Shown: positions 20,947-32,151 of the stretch, in pieces
Position numbering within the stretch: position 1 is the first letter of the stretch
Layout: each line of letters starts with the position of its first letter
Assembly: GCA_905182425.1 (NCBI GenBank)
Contig: CAJJBP010000001.1
Coordinates: forward strand, 79,897-143,896
DNA: 64,000 bases
Direction: 5' to 3'
Source: an uncultured Planktomarina sp.
GTDB taxonomy: Bacteria; Pseudomonadota; Alphaproteobacteria; Rhodobacterales; Rhodobacteraceae
Notes under the pieces: model-generated
Database searches by the model: none
The model's input: only the letters and a program-made list of their open reading frames with translations
What the model was told of the DNA's origin: nothing
Program-made: the position numbers and the translations under genes

Positions 20947-22905
20947 TTAAACGCGTGCTTTTAGAGAGGATATTCCCAAAGCATTCAATATTTTTGCGTG
21001 TATGTCGTGCGCTGATAATTTGGCTTCCTTATACATTTCCTCCGGGCTCGCATGGTCAATGAACGTATCTGGCAGAACCATAGATCTAAATTTCAGGCCT
21101 GCATCAAACACCCCTTCTTCTGCCAATAGTTGTGCCACATGACTACCAAACCCACCCACGGCACCTTCTTCAATTGTCAAAAGAACTTCATGATCTTTTG
21201 ACAATCTCATAATCAAATCACGGTCCAGAGGTTTTGCAAATCGAGCATCTGCAATTGTTGGGGTGATGCCCTGAGCGGTCAGAGCCTCAGCGGCAATGCA
21301 TACTTCCCCTAAACGCGTTCCAAACGATAAAATAGCTACACGCGAACCTTCTTGAATTATGCGTCCTTTACCAATTTCTATCGGCAAGGTCTGTTCAGGC
21401 ATCTCACATCCAACACCTTCTCCACGCGGGAAACGGAATGCAATAGGGCCTTCGTCATAAGCAACTGCTGTGGCAACCATACGCGAAAGTTCAGCTTCAT
21501 CAGCTGCGGCCATAACTACAAAACCCGGTAGATTTGCTAAAAAGCTAATGTCGAAAGCCCCCGCGTGCGTGGCTCCATCTGCTCCAACTAAACCAGCTCG
21601 ATCAATCGCAAATCTCACTGGCAGACGCTGAAGCGCTACGTCATGTACAACTTGATCGTATCCACGTTGCAAGAATGTTGAATAAATAGCACAAAAAGGC
21701 TTCATGCCACCGGCAGCCAACGCCGCAGCAAAAGTTACTCCATGTTGCTCTGCAATACCTACATCAAAGCACCGACTTGGGTAACGCTCAGCGAATAAAT
21801 CGAGACCCGTACCATCAGGCATTGCCGCTGTTATTGCACAGATTTTATCATCTTGCCCGGCATGCTTTAATAATGACTTTGAAAAAACAGAAGTATAGGA
21901 TGGAGCGTTTGAGGCTGATTTCTTCTGCTCACCTGTTATGACGTCAAACTTTGACACACCATGACCTTTGTCGCGGGCACCCTCTGCGGGCGCATAACCT
22001 TTGCCCTTCGTCGTAATAATATGGATCAGCATTGGACCTGTGGATCGATCATGTACTGTGCGTAAAACTGGTAGTAATTGCTCAAGATCATGACCATCGA
22101 TAGGACCTAGATAACTAAATCCAAGTTGCTCAAAGAGTGTGCCGCCAACTGTCATATGTTTGAGCATGTCCCGGGCACGTTTAGCCCCTTCGCGAAAAGG
22201 CTCAGGCAATAAAGAGACCGCGCCCTTAGCCGCAGCTTTCATTTCTTGGAACGGAGCACCCGCGTAGAGCTGGCTGAGGTATGACGACAAGGCACCAACA
22301 GGTGGTGCTATAGACATTTTGTTATCGTTCAAAATTACAAACATCCGCTTTTTCAAATGGCCAGCGTTGTTCAACGCTTCGAATGCCATACCAGCACTCA
22401 TTGCACCATCACCAATTACCGCAATAGTATCACCAATTCCGTGCTCTGGAGCACCACCCAAATCACCTGCAACGGCAAACCCCAAAGCCGCAGAAATTGA
22501 AGTCGACGAATGAGCTGCTCCAAATGGATCATAGGGGCTCTCACTGCGTTTTGTAAAACCGCTCAAACCATCTTTCATCCTTAGGCTTCGAATACGGTCT
22601 CGACGTCCAGTAAGAATTTTATGCGGGTATGTCTGGTGCGATACATCCCAAATGATACGATCTTTTGGGGCATCAAAAACTGCATGTAACGCAACTGTAA
22701 GCTCAACCACACCCAAGCCTGCGCCCAAATGACCACCAGTCTCAGAAACTGCAGAAATTGTCTCCGCCCGCAGTTCATCCGCCAATCGCGAGAGCTCTTG
22801 ATCGGAAAGGTGCTTCATATCCGCAGGGACAAGAATCTTGTCTAGAAGCGGTGTATATGGTCGGTCGGCCATAGATTTGGCCCTCTCAATTATTTCGAGA
22901 CACAA
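20947..22905 (-). CDS. dxs: 1-deoxy-D-xylulose-5-phosphate synthase
   Basis: 652 aa; [44 protein letters not shown]; true start may be 22872 ([10 protein letters not shown]). Confidence 0.97.
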   Translation of the reverse strand: MCLEIIERAKSMADRPYTPLLDKILVPADMKHLSDQELSRLADELRAETISAVSETGGHLGAGLGVVELTVALHAVFDAPKDRIIWDVSHQTYPHKILTGRRDRIRSLRMKDGLSGFTKRSESPYDPFGAAHSSTSISAALGFAVAGDLGGAPEHGIGDTIAVIGDGAMSAGMAFEALNNAGHLKKRMFVILNDNKMSIAPPVGALSSYLSQLYAGAPFQEMKAAAKGAVSLLPEPFREGAKRARDMLKHMTVGGTLFEQLGFSYLGPIDGHDLEQLLPVLRTVHDRSTGPMLIHIITTKGKGYAPAEGARDKGHGVSKFDVITGEQKKSASNAPSYTSVFSKSLLKHAGQDDKICAITAAMPDGTGLDLFAERYPSRCFDVGIAEQHGVTFAAALAAGGMKPFCAIYSTFLQRGYDQVVHDVALQRLPVRFAIDRAGLVGADGATHAGAFDISFLANLPGFVVMAAADEAELSRMVATAVAYDEGPIAFRFPRGEGVGCEMPEQTLPIEIGKGRIIQEGSRVAILSFGTRLGEVCIAAEALTAQGITPTIADARFAKPLDRDLIMRLSKDHEVLLTIEEGAVGGFGSHVAQLLAEEGVFDAGLKFRSMVLPDTFIDHASPEEMYKEAKLSAHDIHAKILNALGISSLKARV

Positions 22906-23767
22906 CGAATTGTGCCGCTGCTTTTAAACTCTCTGCACGGCGACCAAAAGGCGCTATAGCATCGCAGGCTTCATTCACCAGTGACTGCGCCCACGCTTTG
23001 GCATCCGCAAGACCTAGCAATGAAACAAAAGTTGCCTTGCCAGCCTCTTTATCTTTGCGCACAGCCTTACCAACTGCGCCTGCTGATCCCTCTACATCTA
23101 GAATGTCGTCGACGATTTGGAAAGCCAGCCCTAGCGCTTGAGCGTATTGTTGCATGGGGGTCGTGTCTTCACCTGCCAATATTGCGCCTGCACATGCAGA
23201 CCATTCGATTAGAGCACCTGTCTTATTCCGTTGCAAAGTTGATATTTGCTCCAAGTTCAGCGGCGCGACTGCCGTTTCAGCTGCAATATCCTGCGCTTGC
23301 CCAAGGACCATACCTTGGGCTCCACCAGCTTTGGCCAAACCCACAATGAGTGCAATTTGGATACTAGGGTCAGTGCTGCATTGAGGTCGGCTCAACAAAT
23401 CAAACGCAAGTGATTGCAAGGCATCTCCAACCAAAACAGCAGTTGCATCATTCCATTTCTTATGAACGGTTGGCAAACCACGTCGCAAATCGTCATCATC
23501 CATGCAAGGTAGATCATCATGCACTAAAGAATACGCGTGCAAAGCTTCTACAGCGGCCGCTGCAAAAACAGAATCGGCAGTTGGAATATTATATAAGAGT
23601 CCTGTTTCAATTACTAAAAATCCACGAAGACATTTCCCCCCTCGCACCGCGTGACGCATTCCTTCAACCAAATCCGAAGCCTCGAGTTGCTGCAAAGCTC
23701 CCTCAAGACAGTCTTGCGTAGCATCAGCAGCGGCTTTCAGGTTTTGGCTGAACTTAGTATTGGTCAT
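22886..23767 (-). CDS. ispA: polyprenyl (farnesyl/geranyl) diphosphate synthase
   Basis: [14 protein letters not shown] and DDILD motifs; upstream of dxs. Confidence 0.94.
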   Translation of the reverse strand: MTNTKFSQNLKAAADATQDCLEGALQQLEASDLVEGMRHAVRGGKCLRGFLVIETGLLYNIPTADSVFAAAAVEALHAYSLVHDDLPCMDDDDLRRGLPTVHKKWNDATAVLVGDALQSLAFDLLSRPQCSTDPSIQIALIVGLAKAGGAQGMVLGQAQDIAAETAVAPLNLEQISTLQRNKTGALIEWSACAGAILAGEDTTPMQQYAQALGLAFQIVDDILDVEGSAGAVGKAVRKDKEAGKATFVSLLGLADAKAWAQSLVNEACDAIAPFGRRAESLKAAAQFVVSRNN

Positions 23768-23790
23768 TCGGCTTAACAGCTCTTACGAAT

Positions 23791-24039
23791 TCAGCTTGCA
23801 TCAAGAGGTGTGACACCCACAGGCTGTCCATCTCCATTCAGCGTAATAGCTGCAACCTTTTCTTCCGCTGATTTGAGCTTGGCTTCGCAATGCGCTTTCA
23901 ATTCAGCACCACGTTCATATAATGCAATCGACGCATCCAGAGCGACATCACCACGTTCGAGCTGTGTCACCACCTGCTCTAACTCAGCCATTGCAACTTC
24001 AAAGCTCATATCTTCAATCTGGGTTTCAACCATTTGCAC
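23791..24039 (-). CDS. xseB: exodeoxyribonuclease VII small subunit
   Basis: 82 aa; MSFEVAMAELEQVVTQLERGDVALDASIALYERG. Confidence 0.93.
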   Translation of the reverse strand: MQMVETQIEDMSFEVAMAELEQVVTQLERGDVALDASIALYERGAELKAHCEAKLKSAEEKVAAITLNGDGQPVGVTPLDAS

Positions 24040-24955
24040 GCTCCATCAAAACTTCAACATGCGCGCGCGCAGAAGCCGCAAGCGCATCAAGATCATACCC
24101 CCCTTCAAGACAGGATACCACCCGGCCCTGGCAATGTTTTTCCGCCAAATCGCATAACTTTTGGGTTATCCAAGTAAAATCATCTTCCGTAAGATTTAGA
24201 CCCGCTAAAGGATCTAACTTATGCGCATCAAAGCCAGCCGAAATCAACAAAAGCTCAGGCTTCCAGCGGTCAACAGCGGGAAGAACCTCGCGCTCTATTA
24301 TATTTCGAAATGCTTTGCTTCCTGCGCCATCCGACATCGGACAATTTAAGACATTTCCATACCCACCTGTTTCATGGGCATGGCCTGTCCCGGGATAGAG
24401 GGGCATTTGATGGCTGCTAGCAAATAATATCCGAGCATCTCCTTCAACTAAATCCTGCGTTCCGTTGCCGTGGTGGACGTCAAAATCCACAATCGCAACA
24501 CGGCTAAGCCCATGGTGGTCCAAAGCATATTTAGCAGCCAGGGCAATATTTCCAAAGAAACAAAACCCCATGGGAGTCTCACGTTCGCAGTGGTGCCCCG
24601 GAGGGCGCATTGCGACAAAGACATTCTGCGCCTCTCCTGCCATAACCATATCGACAGCGCGAACTGCACCACCAGCGGCACGTAATGCAGCCGTCAGTGT
24701 CCCCGGTGACATATGGGTATCAGAATCTAGTGATTGCCAGCCCTCGGAAGGTGCGGCATCGCGCATCGCGCGGATGTGGCTTTCAGGATGCACACGCAGC
24801 AAATCGTCATCAGCAACCAATGGCGCATTGATTAAGGGTAAATTCAAAGGGCCCAGTACATCCAAAACATGCGAAAGTCGCGCCACCTGTTCGGGATGGC
24901 CCGGCGGGTTTTTATGCAGCAGACAATCCGCATGGGTCACTATTTTTGTCAACAT
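24026..24955 (-). CDS. histone deacetylase family protein (acetoin utilisation/acetylpolyamine hydrolase-like)
   Basis: RPPGHHCERETPMGFCFFGNIALAA, IVDFDVHHGNGTQD, SAGFDAHKLDPLAGLNL. Confidence 0.93.
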   Translation of the reverse strand: MLTKIVTHADCLLHKNPPGHPEQVARLSHVLDVLGPLNLPLINAPLVADDDLLRVHPESHIRAMRDAAPSEGWQSLDSDTHMSPGTLTAALRAAGGAVRAVDMVMAGEAQNVFVAMRPPGHHCERETPMGFCFFGNIALAAKYALDHHGLSRVAIVDFDVHHGNGTQDLVEGDARILFASSHQMPLYPGTGHAHETGGYGNVLNCPMSDGAGSKAFRNIIEREVLPAVDRWKPELLLISAGFDAHKLDPLAGLNLTEDDFTWITQKLCDLAEKHCQGRVVSCLEGGYDLDALAASARAHVEVLMERANG

Positions 24956-25011
24956 CAGTAGTCCTTATGATAGCTTAGCGTGCAGGCGCTGGTCAGCTAT
25001 AATACTCGTTT

Positions 25012-25710
25012 TTACTCTGGCGCTAACATGTAGCCCGCACCTCGGATGGTTTGAAGATAACGCGGTTGTTTTGGGTTGTTTTCAATTTTGCGGCGCAGTC
25101 TCGTGATTTGCACATCCACGGCTCGTTCTTGTGCCTGTCCACCATCACGGCCTAACTCTTCGACTAAGCGCGTCCGGCTCAAAGGCTTACTTGGGTTGCT
25201 TGAGAAAATGCGCATCAATTGGCTCTCAGTCGCTGTTAATCGGACGCGACCACTACCCATCCACATCTCACCGCGATCTACATCATAGCGAACGTCGCCA
25301 AGGTTCATAACCTTAGGTAATGTCATCGCCTGCTCAACCACCGGCGCCCGACGCAAAATTGCGTTGATACGGAGTAAGAGTTCTTTTGGCTCGAATGGCT
25401 TACCTAAATAATCATCCGCGCCGGCTTCCAGTCCAAGGATCCGATCTTCCGTTTCTCCTTTTGCTGTCAAAAGAAGAACAGGAGTGGTCCGAGTTTCGCG
25501 CAAATATCGCGTCAATGACACACCATCTTCACCGGGCATCATAACATCCATCACAATCAAATCAAAATCTAATCCCAACAAAATCCTCCGTGCATGAGCA
25601 GCATCTCTGGCCGCAGATACTAAAAACCCATTTCTGATTAGGAATTTTTGCAATAGGTTTCTAATTCTTTCGTCGTCATCCACTATCAATAAGTGGGCGT
25701 CGAGTATCAT
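25012..25710 (-). CDS. OmpR-family response regulator
   Basis: Receiver (LLIVDDDERIRNLL, DLIVMDVMMPGEDG) plus winged-helix DNA-binding domain. Confidence 0.93.
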   Translation of the reverse strand: MILDAHLLIVDDDERIRNLLQKFLIRNGFLVSAARDAAHARRILLGLDFDLIVMDVMMPGEDGVSLTRYLRETRTTPVLLLTAKGETEDRILGLEAGADDYLGKPFEPKELLLRINAILRRAPVVEQAMTLPKVMNLGDVRYDVDRGEMWMGSGRVRLTATESQLMRIFSSNPSKPLSRTRLVEELGRDGGQAQERAVDVQITRLRRKIENNPKQPRYLQTIRGAGYMLAPE

Positions 25711-26234
25711 TTGTGATCACCTAAGCTTAATTGCTTATACTGACGGAGTAAATCTGGATCCATCATTGCCTCAAGAACAGCATTAAACCCATGAACAGCC
25801 TCGGTACCAGCTTTTCGGTAAGCAGCACGCATTCGGTCGCGCTGAGCATCAGACAGAGCTTGTTCTAGTTCAGCACCCACCATAGTCAGAGTAAGGTGAC
25901 GTTGCCTTTTGTCACGCGTACCAACTTCGTTCAGCACCAAACCATCTTCGATCAATGTACGTAGCACACGATTTAGGCTTTGCTTGGTTACTCCAAGCGT
26001 CATTAAAAGATTATTCACTGTTGTGCCGGGACTTCGTTGGATAAAATGCAACGCGCGATGATGCGCCCTCCCATAAGATTTTTCAGCCAAGATCCGATCT
26101 GGATCAGCTGTAAATCCTCGATAAGCGAAAAACATAGCCTCAATCCCCTTACGCAACTGATCATCTGTTAAAAAAAGCAGACCTCGTACATTATCAGGTC
26201 GATTCAGGCCCGGTCCCATCTGTCTTCCTTTCAA
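25707..26234 (-). CDS. MarR family transcriptional regulator
   Basis: 175 aa wHTH; GTTVNNLLMTLGVTKQSLNRVLRTLIEDGLV; overlaps response-regulator start. Confidence 0.88.
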   Translation of the reverse strand: MKGRQMGPGLNRPDNVRGLLFLTDDQLRKGIEAMFFAYRGFTADPDRILAEKSYGRAHHRALHFIQRSPGTTVNNLLMTLGVTKQSLNRVLRTLIEDGLVLNEVGTRDKRQRHLTLTMVGAELEQALSDAQRDRMRAAYRKAGTEAVHGFNAVLEAMMDPDLLRQYKQLSLGDHK

Positions 26235-26249
26235 TCAAAACGTAGTCAG

Positions 26250-26267
26250 ATAATACGTCAGTATTAT
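26250..26267. promoter_or_regulatory. inverted repeat ATAATAC-GTCA-GTATTAT, candidate MarR operator
   Basis: Perfect 7-bp arms, 16 bp upstream of the MarR start. Confidence 0.5.
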
Positions 26268-26316
26268 TGACATTCCAAGAATCAATTGCTAGCAATTTGA
26301 ACAATTTTCGCAATAT

Positions 26317-26335
26317 TATGTCCGAAACGGACATA
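26317..26335. promoter_or_regulatory. inverted repeat TATGTCCG-AAA-CGGACATA upstream of ilvE
   Basis: Perfect 8-bp arms, 47 bp upstream of ilvE ATG; core shared with the site at 41578. Confidence 0.55.
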
Positions 26336-26382
26336 TTTTTGGACATAAATGCAAACACTTGCTAACTAAAGGGAGTTTACAC

Positions 26383-27252
26383 ATGTCTGGCTCATACGAC
26401 GACCGTGACGGTGTCATCTGGATGGATGGCAAATTGGTGAATTGGCGTGATGCTAAAGTTCACGTCCTGACACATGGTTTGCATTATGGCAGCTCCGTAT
26501 TCGAAGGTGAACGCGCATACAGCGGCAAGATTTTTAAGTCGCGGCAACACTCCGAGCGCCTTTTAAAATCTGGCGAATACATGGACATTCCAATCCCTTA
26601 CACAGTGGATGAGATAGAGGCAGCCAAAGCCGAAGTGCTGGCGGCATCAGGATTGCAAGATGCTTACGTACGCGCTGTCTGCTGGCGTGCTTCAGGAGAA
26701 GATATGGGCGTTGCTTCTGCGCGCAACCCTGTCAAAATGGCAATCGCAGTTTGGGAGTGGGGTGCATATTACGGCGACGCTAAGATGAAAGGTGCAAAGC
26801 TCGACATTGCCAAATGGAAACGCCCTAGTCCAGAAACGATCCCCAGCTTTGCTAAAGCAGCTGGCCTTTACATGATTTGTACTATGTCAAAGCATGCAGC
26901 AGAGGCAAAAGGCTGCTCCGACGCGATGATGTATGATTACCGTGGTTATGTTGCCGAAGCGACAGGGGCAAATATTTTCTTCGTGAAAGACGGCGAGGTT
27001 CACACACCAAAGCCTGATTGCTTCTTGAACGGCATCACCCGCCAAACCGTCATCAATATGCTCGAAGAGCGCGGCGTTAAGGTAAATGTGCGCCATATCA
27101 TGCCTGAAGAGTTGGAAGGTTTTGAACAATGCTGGCTCACGGGTACGGCAGCTGAAGTAACTCCAGTCGGTCAAATTGGTGATCATACGTTTGAAGTAGG
27201 GACATTAACGCGTGAAATTGCTGAAGGCTATGAGCAGCTTGTGCGCAGCTAA
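26383..27252 (+). CDS. ilvE: branched-chain amino acid aminotransferase
   Basis: GVIWMDGKLVNWRDAKVHVLTHGLHYGSSVFEGERAY; ATG at 26383 within ORF 26359..27252. Confidence 0.96.
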   Translation: MSGSYDDRDGVIWMDGKLVNWRDAKVHVLTHGLHYGSSVFEGERAYSGKIFKSRQHSERLLKSGEYMDIPIPYTVDEIEAAKAEVLAASGLQDAYVRAVCWRASGEDMGVASARNPVKMAIAVWEWGAYYGDAKMKGAKLDIAKWKRPSPETIPSFAKAAGLYMICTMSKHAAEAKGCSDAMMYDYRGYVAEATGANIFFVKDGEVHTPKPDCFLNGITRQTVINMLEERGVKVNVRHIMPEELEGFEQCWLTGTAAEVTPVGQIGDHTFEVGTLTREIAEGYEQLVRS

Positions 27253-27302
27253 ACTCTGCGCTTAAAATTAGTAGAGTTCCAACCCTAGAGCTGGGGCCCT
27301 CT

Positions 27303-28214
27303 TTATTGCAAACTTCCGTCAGGCGTATTGCGACGGCCCTTCAAAATCTGCTCTCTCCAAATAATTACGACGCCAGATAATATAATTACGATGGCACCAG
27401 CGATTGTCCAAAGGGTTGGTGTTTCCGCGAACCAAAAGTATCCAATAGCAATCGCCAACAGCATGGAAGAATAGTCAAAGGGCGCAACCACAGAGGCCGG
27501 TGCATTTCTGTAGGCTGCTGTTAGGCAGATTTGGCCAACCCCACCAATCAACCCTGCAATAATCAACATTACATTTGCTTCAAAAGAAGGAACTACCCAC
27601 CCAAAAGGAATGGAACCCAAGGAGAGCACTGTAATAAAAAACGAGAGGTAAAACACAATTTGTGCCGTGCTCTCTGTCGCAACAAGCCTGCGCACGAAGA
27701 TTTGCGCCAAGGCCGCCAAACTAGCAGAACCAATTATCGCAATCGCTCCAAACAGTTCATAAGTGCTGCGATCTCCGTTGAGATTTAGACTTGGCCACAA
27801 AACAATCAGTACGCCAACAAAACCTAGGGCCACCGTTGTCAAGCGAAACAATCGAACAACCTCTCCAAGCATGATGGCAGCTAAAAGAGTTAAAATGAGG
27901 GGTGTTGTGAACCCAAGCGCGGCCACTTCCGGGAAAGTTAAAACTCCTAAGGCGAAGAAGCGCAAAGACATTGCAGCTGCGCCAGCTGTGCTGCGCCACA
28001 AATGTCCCTTGATGTTAGATGTAAGCAACGCACTTCGGAAACCACCTCGAGCACTTAACCAACCAACCACTACCAAAAGAGTAAAGAATGCTCTGTAAAA
28101 CACCTGTTGGCCAGTTGGCACTTCGGCAGAAGTTTCTTTTATTAAAGCCATCATGACCGTAAAAATTGAAACGGCCGTTACTTTGAGTAGAATACCGCGT
28201 AAAGTGGGTGACAT
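27303..28214 (-). CDS. DMT superfamily (EamA) transporter
   Basis: 303-aa, 10-TM EamA-type ORF. Confidence 0.88.
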   Translation of the reverse strand: MSPTLRGILLKVTAVSIFTVMMALIKETSAEVPTGQQVFYRAFFTLLVVVGWLSARGGFRSALLTSNIKGHLWRSTAGAAAMSLRFFALGVLTFPEVAALGFTTPLILTLLAAIMLGEVVRLFRLTTVALGFVGVLIVLWPSLNLNGDRSTYELFGAIAIIGSASLAALAQIFVRRLVATESTAQIVFYLSFFITVLSLGSIPFGWVVPSFEANVMLIIAGLIGGVGQICLTAAYRNAPASVVAPFDYSSMLLAIAIGYFWFAETPTLWTIAGAIVIILSGVVIIWREQILKGRRNTPDGSLQ

Positions 28215-28289
28215 TTAAATCCAATCTGCCCCTCTACTTTAAACTTAACATACCACTAGTCTCGTAGGAACAAGAAAAAGGGTTAACCG

Positions 28290-28982
28290 ATGACTTTACA
28301 CACCAATCAATTCGGTCAACCCGTAGGGTTTCCCATGGCGTTTACCGGACCATGGGCCCGTCCAGAGGGCATTACTCTTTGGGGCCGCACTTGTACTTTG
28401 CACCGGGCCAGAGCATGCTCAAGCCTTGTTTGATAGTTTTGGACAGGATCAAAGCGGGCAAAACTGGACCTATCTATGCCAACTAGTCCCACATTAGACT
28501 TTACAGATTTTGAGGCATGGTTTCTTGAAACATGTCTTGGTAAAGACATTCTGTTCTACACTGTCTTTGACCTTAGGGATATCCCAATTGGCCTGGCATC
28601 TCATCTTCGGATTACACCCGAAGTGGGGTCGATAGAAGTTGGCTGGATTTCAATGTCACCCTTGATACAACGCACAATAATGTCGACAGAGGCCATGTAT
28701 TTAATGATGGCCCATGTATTTGATGATCTTGGGTATCGTCGATATGAATGGAAATGCGATGCCTTGAATGGCCCCTCGCGGGCATCAGCTTTGCGTTTAG
28801 GCTTTGAGTATGAGGGCACTTTTCGCCGATGTGCACACTACAAAGGTCGCAACCGAGATAGGGCTTGGTTTGCGATCATTGATCCAGATTGGGTCGCATT
28901 AAAAGCTCGTTTCAAAGCCTATTTAGACCCTTCAAATTTCAACACGACAGGTCAGCAAATCAAGTCACTTAGTTCGTTTTAA
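28290..28982 (+). pseudogene. GNAT family N-acetyltransferase, two compensating frame lesions
   Basis: MTLHTNQFGQPVGFPM... (frame 0) -> PEHAQALFDSFGQDQSGQNWTYL (frame +1, ~28408-28470) -> PTSPTLDFTDFEAWFLE...GPSRASALRLGFEYEGTFRRCAHYKGRNRDRAWFAI (frame 0). Confidence 0.8.
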
Positions 28983-30189
28983 TCCACATTTCTTTTACCG
29001 TTCTACTGCCTGGGCGCTTGAGGTACTTTGGAGCGCTACAGGTTAGGTTTGGAAACTCTCGGTAGATAACTTCTAGAGCAGCCTGCACCTCAATACGCGC
29101 CAATTGCAGACCCAGGCAGAAGTGAATGCCAGCAGCATAGCTGAGATGCGGATTGGGAAAGCGATCTAGTTTTAGAACTGCCGGATTGTCAAATCTAGAA
29201 GGATCATAATTTGCAGCAATGGGAAGCGCCATAATTCGTTCACCACGACTAAGGTTTTGTCCATGAAGCTGCATGTCATGTCCGACATATCTTGGCTTAC
29301 TCCCCGTAACTGAACTGACATGACGGGATAATTCCTCAACCGCAGTCTCTCGACGGTTTTCAATATCAGCCAAAAGCCACGCCTTTTGCTCCGGGGCTTG
29401 ATGCAAGGCCCAAACGGATCCCGCTATGAGGTTCGTAGTCGTCTCCATCCCCGCAAACAACAGCAGAAAAACCATCGCGATCAGTTCGTCCTCGGACAAT
29501 TGATCCCCCCCATCGCGGCTTGCAAGCATTTCACTCAGCAGGCCAGGCTGAGGGTTTCGACGTGCCTCAGAAATTAATTGCCGTACTAAAGAAATTAACC
29601 GCTTCAAAGCCACAAGCGTCCCCAGGATTTTCGTAATACTACTTACGTCAGATATTTTGCCCGCTTCATGGGCAAAAGCGTCACGATGAGCTGCAGACAC
29701 ACCCAACAAATCACTTATAGTCTCCAAGGGGAGTGTTCGTGCAAAATGCTTGATCAAGTCAAACTCAGCTGGGGGCGCTTTATTCAAAACCAAGAGTGCT
29801 TTTCTTTCGATAGTTGGGCGCATTTCCCGGATACCTTGCCTACGAAACGCCTGATCAACCAGTTTACGCAACCGCATATGGTCAGGCTCATCTTTGTTGA
29901 GCATATTAGCAGCGATGAGCCGCATACCCTTCGGGATCCACCACGGCATCTGGGCGCTTTTAGATTTACCTACTGATTGACCTTCGAGAAAGAAGGACGT
30001 TCTCCCCTTCATCACATCTTCGGTAGCGGCGTAAGTTGTGGTTACCCATATCCTTCCTATCATTGGTATTTTTAAAGGAATTATTGCACCAGCCTCACGC
30101 ATTTTTTCCAATATTGGAGCTGGGTTTTCCAAAAAATTTAGTGATGCCAAAGAGAATGTTAGTGGAGATCTAAGGCTAAATCTTCTCAT
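28969..30189 (-). CDS. cytochrome P450
   Basis: 406 aa; I-helix LLFAGMETTTNLIAG; heme loop YAAGIHFCLGLQLARIE. Confidence 0.93.
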   Translation of the reverse strand: MRRFSLRSPLTFSLASLNFLENPAPILEKMREAGAIIPLKIPMIGRIWVTTTYAATEDVMKGRTSFFLEGQSVGKSKSAQMPWWIPKGMRLIAANMLNKDEPDHMRLRKLVDQAFRRQGIREMRPTIERKALLVLNKAPPAEFDLIKHFARTLPLETISDLLGVSAAHRDAFAHEAGKISDVSSITKILGTLVALKRLISLVRQLISEARRNPQPGLLSEMLASRDGGDQLSEDELIAMVFLLLFAGMETTTNLIAGSVWALHQAPEQKAWLLADIENRRETAVEELSRHVSSVTGSKPRYVGHDMQLHGQNLSRGERIMALPIAANYDPSRFDNPAVLKLDRFPNPHLSYAAGIHFCLGLQLARIEVQAALEVIYREFPNLTCSAPKYLKRPGSRTVKEMWIKTN

Positions 30190-31346
30190 AAAAATATCCT
30201 TTCAAATGCCCACCAACCACCAACCAAGGCTATTGCAATTGAGCCTGGAATGACAACGTATGATCGATATGAATGGGATTTCCCAAACGGCAAGGCCAAT
30301 GTAATGAACCCGATTGCAATCACAGCCAACTGACCACCTTCAACACCTATATTGAAAGCAATAAGCGATAAAACAAATTGCCCCTGAGCCAGCCCTAAGT
30401 CACCCAGAACAGATGCAAACCCAATTCCATGAAGAAGACCAAAGCCAAAAACAACAACAACCCTCCACCAACCAAGCTTGGGACGCCAAATGTTTTCAAT
30501 GGCGACATATGTAATCGAGACCGCAATCAATGCTTCAACCAACCATATTTGGGCTGCTGGAATTTTTACGATACTCAAAGTTGTAAGTCCAAGCGTTACA
30601 GTATGAGCCAGAGTGAAGGCTGTTATTTGCGATAAAAGAGGGCGCCAAGATAGAGAAAATAGAAACAGGCCAAAAACAAATAAGATATGATCCAAACCTT
30701 TTGGAATGATATGTTCAAAGCCTTCAATGACAAACCGCCAAAAAACCGCTGTACCGCTCTCTTCGACAGCGCCTGAACGCGGAAGTGGGAGGCTCAGCTC
30801 ACCTCCTTCTAAAAATCCAGCATAGGCATCATCACCCTCTCCATGCCGGACAACCAACCCACCGTTTTTTGCAGTCCAGCCAAACCTAACCGGCGCTGAA
30901 CCCTCCGATAGTTTGGTGATCATAAATAGCTTCGTGTCGCGTGTTAGCTCCATGTCTGGTTCAGGTATGACTTCAACATTCACCAGCCTAAGAGCTTCAG
31001 CGCCTTCCATTATAAATTCTGTCGAGAGTTGCGGCCATTCAGCCCACACATTCTCTGCCAATGCATCATCATCCAGCCCACGCAAAGTATCGTAAATCGC
31101 GGCTTCTGGCGCTTCGTCCGTATCAAGAATTTCTGTAAGATCGATGCCTGCCAAAAGTGTTTCTATGGCTACCAAAAGCTCAATCTTCAATTCAGTTTCA
31201 CTGACCTCAACCTTCGCAACCGCAGGCCGCAATTCATGCGCCTGCAGCACCGTTCCAAAAATTAAGGCTAAAACTATAGCACTTGACATCACAACAATTC
31301 GCGACACCATCGTAGTCAGTACTTTAAAAGGTTTAATCATGTTCAA
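30186..31346 (-). CDS. HupE/UreJ family protein with signal-like N-terminus
   Basis: FEHIIPKGLDHILFVFGLFLFSLSWRPLLSQITAFTLAHTVTLGL; start may be 31310 or 31340. Confidence 0.85.
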   Translation of the reverse strand: MNMIKPFKVLTTMVSRIVVMSSAIVLALIFGTVLQAHELRPAVAKVEVSETELKIELLVAIETLLAGIDLTEILDTDEAPEAAIYDTLRGLDDDALAENVWAEWPQLSTEFIMEGAEALRLVNVEVIPEPDMELTRDTKLFMITKLSEGSAPVRFGWTAKNGGLVVRHGEGDDAYAGFLEGGELSLPLPRSGAVEESGTAVFWRFVIEGFEHIIPKGLDHILFVFGLFLFSLSWRPLLSQITAFTLAHTVTLGLTTLSIVKIPAAQIWLVEALIAVSITYVAIENIWRPKLGWWRVVVVFGFGLLHGIGFASVLGDLGLAQGQFVLSLIAFNIGVEGGQLAVIAIGFITLALPFGKSHSYRSYVVIPGSIAIALVGGWWAFERIFL

Positions 31347-32151
31347 GCGGTCCAGATTTTTACTTTGTTCATTGCTCTTAGCATCCCCAGTTTATGCCCA
31401 CGAATTTTGGATTTCACCAGAGAAATACGAAATTATGGTCGGAGAGCCATTCGCTGCAGATTTTCGCGTGGGCCAAGGCTTTAGTGGCAGTCGTCAATCA
31501 TACCTGAAACAACGCACCACTCGCCACAGTTATGTTCAGGACGGCGTTGAGATTGCGATTTCTGGTCGAAATGGCGATCGCCCAGCATTAAAAGTCTCCA
31601 ATTTGAAGAATGGATTGGCAATCCTGGTGCATGAAACGACCGATAGCACCCTTAAATATAATGAATTTGAGAAGTTTCAAAACTTTGTCAAACATAAGGC
31701 ATTCAAAGATGTTATTAAAGCCCATAAAGACCGAGGCTTGCCTCAAACTGGGTTTCACGAAAGCTATCGACGTTTCGTAAAATCATTAATCGCAGTCGGT
31801 GATGGCTCAGGTCAAGACACGTCCGTAGGGTTACAGATTGAAATCATAGCTCAAGCCAACCCTTACACCGACGATATGGCAAGCGGTTTGCAAGTACTTG
31901 TTTTGCTTGAAGGTAAGCCACGTCCAAACGCACAGGTTGAACTTTTTGCACGACCGACGGGAACTAACCAAGATGCTCAGGTTACTTTGCATTTTACAAA
32001 TGAAATGGGCATTGCAACTTTGCCAGTTCAATATGGAAATGAGTACATGGCCGACCACGTGGCATTGATCCCAGTGGAGCCAGATCAGGACACTGACCCA
32101 GTTTGGCATAGTTTATGGGCAAATCTTACATTTTCTGTTCCGGTACGTTAG
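31339..32151 (+). CDS. DUF4198 domain-containing exported protein
   Basis: Signal peptide [35 protein letters not shown] at 31339 within a longer ORF. Confidence 0.82.
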   Translation: MFKRSRFLLCSLLLASPVYAHEFWISPEKYEIMVGEPFAADFRVGQGFSGSRQSYLKQRTTRHSYVQDGVEIAISGRNGDRPALKVSNLKNGLAILVHETTDSTLKYNEFEKFQNFVKHKAFKDVIKAHKDRGLPQTGFHESYRRFVKSLIAVGDGSGQDTSVGLQIEIIAQANPYTDDMASGLQVLVLLEGKPRPNAQVELFARPTGTNQDAQVTLHFTNEMGIATLPVQYGNEYMADHVALIPVEPDQDTDPVWHSLWANLTFSVPVR

